From Corallococcus sp. NCRR (GTDB lineage Bacteria; Myxococcota; Myxococcia; Myxococcales; Myxococcaceae): DNA of 64,000 nt. Positions 59,836-64,000 of this stretch are shown piece by piece; position 1 is the stretch's first letter, and each line of letters begins with the position of its first letter. The notes below the pieces were generated by a model that saw nothing but the letters and a program-made list of their open reading frames with translations, was not told the origin of the DNA and did not search any database. The position numbers and the translations under genes were made by a program. The stretch spans positions 868,001 through 932,000 of the forward strand of contig NZ_CP114039.1 of NCBI RefSeq assembly GCF_026965535.1, given 5' to 3'.

Positions 59836-60978
59836 TCACGCGGCCGGCGTCCACGGAACGACGTGCAGCGTGTCGCCGTCCTCCGTGGGCTTCGTCTCGT
59901 GGAGCGTCATCGCGAGAGCCCCCGCCGCGTCGCGCGTGTGATGCACGATGAGCGAGTGGACGGGAGTCCCAGGCATGGCCTCCGTCAGCCAGGCGTAGCC
60001 CTCCTCGGGGGTCTTCGCTTCCAGGACGCAGACCGTGGCGTGTCCTGTCTGCGACGCGGTGCAGAGCATCCGCATGTCCTCCAGCGTGCGCACCTCGTCC
60101 GCGAAGACGAGGTCCGGGTCCTGCCGCAGGAATGAACGCAGCGCCTGCACCAGCTTCAGCTCCCCTCCCACCTTCACGACGCCAATCGCTCCACCGGGTC
60201 CGCCCTTCGGCTCCTCCACCGCCGCCAGCGCGTGCACGTTGTCCGGCAGCGCGTCCATCACGGCGCGCAGGGTCGTGCTGCGGCCCGTGTTGGAGGCTCC
60301 CGTGAGCAGCACCACCTGGCCGTTGAACAGCGTCTTGTCCAGGCGGTTGAAGAGCCCCTTGAGGAACACCGCCGCTTCCGCGGAGAGCGGGAGACTGGTG
60401 ATGCTCGGGTACGCTTGGCGCGTCTCCCGGTCCCTCGCCAGCGCCGTGGTCCAGGTACCCAGTGCGTCTTCGCGGAACGACACGCGGAACTCGAGGTCTG
60501 GATCCACCGCGCCCACCGGGAAGGCCACATGGCCCCGGTCCGGCATCACCGGATCCGCGCCCCGCTTCGCGTACTCCGTCAGCGCCTTCCCCAGCGGCCG
60601 GTACAGCTCGTATGCCATGGGCTGACGCACCGGCACCCGCTCCGCGCCCAGCAAGCCCACCGTGCCCGGCGTGTCCTTCTCGATGAAGAACAGCGTGATG
60701 CCCGCGTTGATCACCCGGCCGCCCGTCTCCGCTCGGGCTTCGTCGCCGTCGTCCTCGTCCACGACGCTGTCCGTGTCATCCGCCGCCCAGACGGAGAACA
60801 TCGCCGCTCCTGCCCTGCCCGCGATGTCGAAGAGGGCCGCGGCCAATGCCTCCGGCGTCCTCGGCGATGCGGCCGCTCCGGACGGCGCCCGGCCTGCTTC
60901 GCCCAGCTTCTGGAGCAGGCTGGCGAACACGGCTTCCGGCGTGGCGGGGGCTTCGGACTCCGGGCTCAGCGTCGTCAT
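59836..60978 (-). CDS. degenerate type II/IV secretion ATPase (GspE/PilT-like)
   Basis: A 380-residue protein from ATG 60978. The C-terminal half follows the secretion-ATPase core: Walker A region at residues 227-235 reads GASNTGRST, so the invariant Lys is Arg233; the Asp-box-like segment is AAVEEPKGG and the Walker B/His-box region is LRQDPDLVFADEVRTLED. The N-terminal 60 residues are disordered and acidic. Without the Walker Lys it may hydrolyse ATP poorly, or be a regulatory paralogue. It lacks the N-terminal MshEN domain, which is encoded separately nearby at 57147. Confidence 0.85.
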   Translation of the reverse strand: MTTLSPESEAPATPEAVFASLLQKLGEAGRAPSGAAASPRTPEALAAALFDIAGRAGAAMFSVWAADDTDSVVDEDDGDEARAETGGRVINAGITLFFIEKDTPGTVGLLGAERVPVRQPMAYELYRPLGKALTEYAKRGADPVMPDRGHVAFPVGAVDPDLEFRVSFREDALGTWTTALARDRETRQAYPSITSLPLSAEAAVFLKGLFNRLDKTLFNGQVVLLTGASNTGRSTTLRAVMDALPDNVHALAAVEEPKGGPGGAIGVVKVGGELKLVQALRSFLRQDPDLVFADEVRTLEDMRMLCTASQTGHATVCVLEAKTPEEGYAWLTEAMPGTPVHSLIVHHTRDAAGALAMTLHETKPTEDGDTLHVVPWTPAA

Positions 60979-61146
60979 GGGCGCGGACCATGGCATGGCC
61001 CGTCGCGGCCCGGCCACGGGGGAAACGGTCCCCGGGAAGCCTTCTCCTCCTTGAAAACCGGTACGGCTGCCGGCCTGCCTTGAGAACGGGCGAGGAAGCT
61101 CACAGGAGGGGCTCCCCTCCAGCGGGCGCTTGGGTAACATCGCTTG

Positions 61147-61989
61147 ATGTTCAGGCGTCTCACCAACGCGCTGCGACGGCTGTGGCACCGCCCCTCCGAA
61201 AGCAGCCCCCCGGACCGGCAGAGTCTGCCCGGCGGTACCGAACCCACCGTCGCCTCGCCCCGGCGCTCGCGCGCGTCGGTCGCGGAGGAGACCTCGCCTC
61301 CGGTCCGCACCAGCCGCCCGCGCCGCCAGGCCGTCCGCATCGTCGCGCACGGGGCCGCCCCGCACGTCAGCAACCGCAAGACGGCCCGCCGCGCCGGCGT
61401 CACGCATCCGCGTTTCTACGACCTGCACGACGACTTCCGCGCCCCCGGCCGCTGGGAGCCCGGTGACCCGCTGGACCTGGAGGACAAGGAGGTGGGCGAC
61501 GTGTGGATGTTCACCGCCGGGCGCCCCGTCAATCCGCCCGGGCCCCTCCACATCCCCAATGAGCAAAGGGCCGCCCCGCTGGACTTCAGCCTCGCTGGCG
61601 CCGGCCTCACCCCCGTGGTGCACCCGCGCGTCGCCGCCGTGTTCGCGCGCCTGGCGCCGGAGGACGTGCAGCTCATCCCCGTGGACATCGAGGGACAGCC
61701 GGAGCCGTACTTCCTCGTCGTCGCCACGCGCCTCATCCGCTGCGTGGATGAACCCGCCTGCCTGGAGCTCCACCGCTATGGCCCCGGCGACGGCGTCCCC
61801 TCGCGCGTGGGCCAGTACCGCTCCGTCCGGGGCCTGCGAATCGACCCCGCCCAGGTGGGCCGCGCCCGCGTGTTCCGCCCCTGGGGCTGGCCCGTCACCC
61901 TCGTCGTCTCCGAGGTCGTGAAGGAGGCCCTGGAGAAGGAGGGCGTCACGGGCGCGCGCTTCACGCCCGTCACCGACACCCGGCACTGA
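61147..61989 (+). CDS. Imm11-family immunity-like protein with long N-terminal extension
   Basis: A 280-residue protein from ATG 61147. The first 88 residues are an Arg/Ser/Pro-rich basic extension. The remaining part (from RFYDLHDDF) matches Imm11/DUF1629 proteins, abundant in myxobacteria: DVWMFTAGRPVNPPGPLHI, VQLIPVDIEGQPEPYFLVVA and RVFRPWGWPVTLVVSE. Imm11 proteins are predicted to neutralise polymorphic toxins. No toxin gene adjoins it, so it is an orphan, possibly resistance to kin or rival toxins or repurposed. Confidence 0.78.
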   Translation: MFRRLTNALRRLWHRPSESSPPDRQSLPGGTEPTVASPRRSRASVAEETSPPVRTSRPRRQAVRIVAHGAAPHVSNRKTARRAGVTHPRFYDLHDDFRAPGRWEPGDPLDLEDKEVGDVWMFTAGRPVNPPGPLHIPNEQRAAPLDFSLAGAGLTPVVHPRVAAVFARLAPEDVQLIPVDIEGQPEPYFLVVATRLIRCVDEPACLELHRYGPGDGVPSRVGQYRSVRGLRIDPAQVGRARVFRPWGWPVTLVVSEVVKEALEKEGVTGARFTPVTDTRH

Positions 61990-62010
61990 AGGCTCCGGAG
62001 CCGGGCCGGG

Positions 62011-62874
62011 CTACTCCTTCTCGATGTCCCGGTCCCACAACTGCACGCGGCCGTAGTCCGTGGACAGCCGGCGCACCATCTCCGCCGCCAGCGCCACCGA
62101 GCGGTGCTTGCCGCCCGTGCACCCCAGCGCCACCGTGAGGTACGCCTTGCCCTCCTTCTGGTAGCGCGGGAACAGGAACCGGCAGAGGTCCACGACCTTC
62201 TCCAGGAACGCCTGCGTCTCCTCGCGCTCCAGCACGTACCCGGACACCTTCGGGTTCTTGCCCGTGAGCCCCTTGAGCTCCGGCACGAAGTACGGGTTCG
62301 GCAGGAAGCGCACGTCGAACACCAGGTCCGCCTGCGGCGGCACGCCGTACCGGTAGCCGAAGGACATGATGGACAGGCTGGGCCCCGTCGTGGGCTCCGG
62401 GCTGAAGCGCCCCTGCACCATGCGCTTCAGGTCGTGCACGTTGAGCGCCGACGAGTCGATGACCTGGTCCGCCAGCTCCCGCAGGTCCTTCAGCGCCTCG
62501 CGCTCCCGGTGGATGCCCTCGGCCACCGTGCCATCCGGGGCCAGCGGGTGGCGGCGGCGCGTCTCGCTGAAGCGGCGCATGAGGCTGTCGTCGCTGGCGT
62601 CCAGGAAGAGCACGTCCACCTGGTGGCCCGCGCGGCGCACCTCCGCGAGCACGCGCGGCGCGTCCTTGAGGAAGACGCCCTCGCGCGCGTCGATGACCAG
62701 CGCCATGCGCTCGATGTTGCCGCCGCCCGCGAGCTCCGTGAGCTTGGGCAACAGGAGCACCGGCAGGTTGTCGATGCAGAAGAAACCGGCGTCCTCCAGC
62801 GCGCGGATGGCGGTGGACTTACCGGAACCTGACATGCCGGTGATGATGATGATCTGCTTCGCGGGGGCGGTCAC
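62011..62874 (-). CDS. rapZ: RapZ-family nucleotide-binding protein
   Basis: A 287-residue protein. GTG 62874 is the start because it overlaps the hprK stop as GTGA; the frame continues upstream inside hprK. Walker A is GMSGSGKS at the N-terminus, DASDDSLMRRFSETRRRHPL and GCTGGKHRSV complete the signature (residues near 80 and 245). In Escherichia coli RapZ controls GlmZ/GlmS for amino-sugar precursors; elsewhere it is a conserved partner of HprK operons. Here it probably links cell-wall precursor supply to the PTS. Confidence 0.95.
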   Translation of the reverse strand: MTAPAKQIIIITGMSGSGKSTAIRALEDAGFFCIDNLPVLLLPKLTELAGGGNIERMALVIDAREGVFLKDAPRVLAEVRRAGHQVDVLFLDASDDSLMRRFSETRRRHPLAPDGTVAEGIHREREALKDLRELADQVIDSSALNVHDLKRMVQGRFSPEPTTGPSLSIMSFGYRYGVPPQADLVFDVRFLPNPYFVPELKGLTGKNPKVSGYVLEREETQAFLEKVVDLCRFLFPRYQKEGKAYLTVALGCTGGKHRSVALAAEMVRRLSTDYGRVQLWDRDIEKE

Positions 62875-63836
62875 TCGACCTCTTCTCCCAAGGTGCGGCG
62901 CATCGCCCCCTGGGCGATGGCTCGATTGAGTCGCTCGGCGAACTCTCGCGCCGAATGGTGGCCCTGAAGCTTCAACAACTGGTTGCGCGCGGCCACCTCC
63001 ACGATGGTGGCCATGTTGCGTCCAGGACGCACCGGGACGACCGACAGGGGGATGTCCACGCCAACGATCTGCAGGTGCTTGTCCTCCACGCCCAGCCGGT
63101 CGTACTCCTGGTGCGGATCCCATTCCTGCAGTTCAATCACAAGCTCAATCTTCTTCTGTTCCCGGACGGCGGACACTCCGAAGAGGTCCTTGATGTTGAT
63201 GATGCCCAGTCCGCGAATCTCCATGTGGTGCTTGATGACCGGATTGCCCGCGCCGTAGACGGCCCCCTTGCGCCGGGTGACGTCCACGATGTCGTCCGCC
63301 ACCAGCCGGTGGCCGCGCATCACCAGGTCCAGGGCGATTTCACTCTTGCCGATGCCGCTCTTGCCCAAGAGCAGGATGCCCACGCCGAAGACGTCCATCA
63401 GCACGCCGTGCAGGCTGCTGGACTCCGTGAGCGCGTCCTCCAGGAAGCTCTGCACCCGCTGGATGAACTCGCTGGAGAGCAGCGGCGTCTTCATCAGCGA
63501 CAGGCCCGCCGCCTCGCAGGCGTCCACCAGTGCACGCGGCACGTCCAGCGCCTTGGTGACCACCACGCACGCCAGGTCCTCTTCGCTGAAGAGTTTGGCC
63601 AGGGACGCGTGCTGCGCGTCCTCCGGCAGGGTGGCCAGGTAGGAGATTTCGGTGTTGCCGAAGACCTGGACGCGGTGCGGGTGGAGGTGCTCGGTGAAGC
63701 CCGCCAGCGCCAGGCCCGGCTTCTGGATGCGCGAGGAGTCCACCGTGCGAGCCAGCCCCTGGGTGCCCGCCATCAGGGTCAGCCGCAGGTCGTGGCCCTG
63801 GTCCTCGAGGAGCTGGGAGATGCGAATGGATTTCAT
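62871..63836 (-). CDS. hprK: HPr kinase/phosphorylase
   Basis: A 321-residue enzyme from ATG 63836. The catalytic domain begins near residue 130: His143 in SSLHG, Walker A GKSGIGKS (158-165), and the signature IRGLGIINIKDLFG. It phosphorylates or dephosphorylates HPr at Ser, matching the Ser49 seen in the HPr at 51808. The N-terminal domain is the usual regulatory DRTGG-like fold. It is upstream of rapZ with a GTGA overlap. Confidence 0.96.
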   Translation of the reverse strand: MKSIRISQLLEDQGHDLRLTLMAGTQGLARTVDSSRIQKPGLALAGFTEHLHPHRVQVFGNTEISYLATLPEDAQHASLAKLFSEEDLACVVVTKALDVPRALVDACEAAGLSLMKTPLLSSEFIQRVQSFLEDALTESSSLHGVLMDVFGVGILLLGKSGIGKSEIALDLVMRGHRLVADDIVDVTRRKGAVYGAGNPVIKHHMEIRGLGIINIKDLFGVSAVREQKKIELVIELQEWDPHQEYDRLGVEDKHLQIVGVDIPLSVVPVRPGRNMATIVEVAARNQLLKLQGHHSAREFAERLNRAIAQGAMRRTLGEEVE

Positions 63837-63884
63837 CGTCGGGACCTGGATATCACCCACCGGCCTCCGGAGGTGAACCGCACC

Positions 63885-64000
63885 GTGTCCGCCGTCCCCC
63901 CCGCCTCCCCTACAGCCGCCCCCGGGGGCGGCGCCGGAACTCCAGGCGAAGCCCCCTTCGAGCGCCGGCTGGGCCTGCTCCTGCTGGGGGGCGTGCTCGT
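63885..64000 (+). CDS. start of a membrane-associated protein (3' end outside window)
   Basis: Only 38 codons are visible. GTG 63885 is preceded by GGAGGTGA at ideal spacing; GTG 63873 is less likely. The sequence is Pro/Ala/Gly-rich and then enters a hydrophobic stretch (RLGLLLLGGVLV), so a membrane anchor starts here. Family cannot be named. It is divergent from hprK. Confidence 0.6.
   Translation, partial: MSAVPPASPTAAPGGGAGTPGEAPFERRLGLLLLGGVL

Overview
The window is a GC-rich (roughly 70%), densely coded stretch of bacterial chromosome. Gene content points to a myxobacterium, most likely Myxococcus or Corallococcus: an MXAN_6521-type lipoprotein, an Imm11-type protein, a NtrC/NtrY pair, a mannose-type PTS next to HPr and enzyme I, HprK-RapZ, MoxR/DUF58/VWA genes and kinase fusions. 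The assignment is inferred from gene types; no database was searched. Starts were chosen from ribosome binding sites, overlaps with the preceding gene and domain boundaries. GTG starts and 4-base stop/start overlaps are common.

Layout. 1-8247 (minus): one operon running leftward: a Gln/Gly-rich membrane protein, MoxR ATPase, a large membrane protein, an ABC ATPase and permease, DUF58, a possible 29-codon micro-ORF, and a VWA/BatA protein that leaves the window. 8406-11570 (plus): aldo/keto reductase, then ExbB-ExbD-TonB. 11585-13673: divergent MarR regulator and TolC-like efflux protein. 13823-17176: a 4-Cys small protein, a Rieske oxygenase, DUF547 and YCF48-like proteins. 17222-23412 (minus): ROK sugar kinase, phosphomannomutase, a kinase/PilZ/J-like/TPR fusion and mannose-1-phosphate guanylyltransferase, i.e. 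supply of GDP-mannose-type precursors. 23591-27814 (plus): a double SGNH hydrolase and an MBOAT acyltransferase, probably a polysaccharide O-acylation pair. 27830-29115: two lipoproteins of lower GC. 29158-36366: serine hydrolase, sensor kinase, sigma-54 response regulator, Omp85-type outer-membrane protein and a DUF4390-like protein. 36375-39569: methyltransferase, Nudix, UppP, YchJ. 39570-40122: a scar region with a perfect hairpin, a tRNA-like remnant and a 5'-truncated gspG. 40123-42360: formyltransferase and metK. 42595-49487: MlaC-like protein, a Gcr-family membrane protein, MMPL/RND transporter, lipoprotein and MgtC. 49532-54600 (minus): a PRC-barrel-like protein and the PTS operon EIIA-EIIB-EIIC-EIID-HPr-EI. 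54601-57069: an unexplained 419-base gap, a divergent NAD-kinase-fold protein and an SPFH protein, ending at overlapping divergent promoters. 57147-60978: a protein with a GspE-type N-terminal domain, a methyltransferase, an unknown gene and a degenerate GspE-type ATPase. 61147-63836: an orphan Imm11 protein, then rapZ and hprK, and the start of one more gene.

How parts may fit. HPr carries both the PEP-dependent His and the Ser that HprK modifies, so the PTS operon and hprK-rapZ probably form one regulatory system. No sugar-catabolic gene adjoins the PTS. The best candidates for undescribed biology are the split and degenerate GspE-like pair, the kinase/PilZ/J-like fusion, the double SGNH/MBOAT pair, the low-GC lipoprotein pair with a JAMM-like motif, and the micro-ORF bounded by an 18-base direct repeat.
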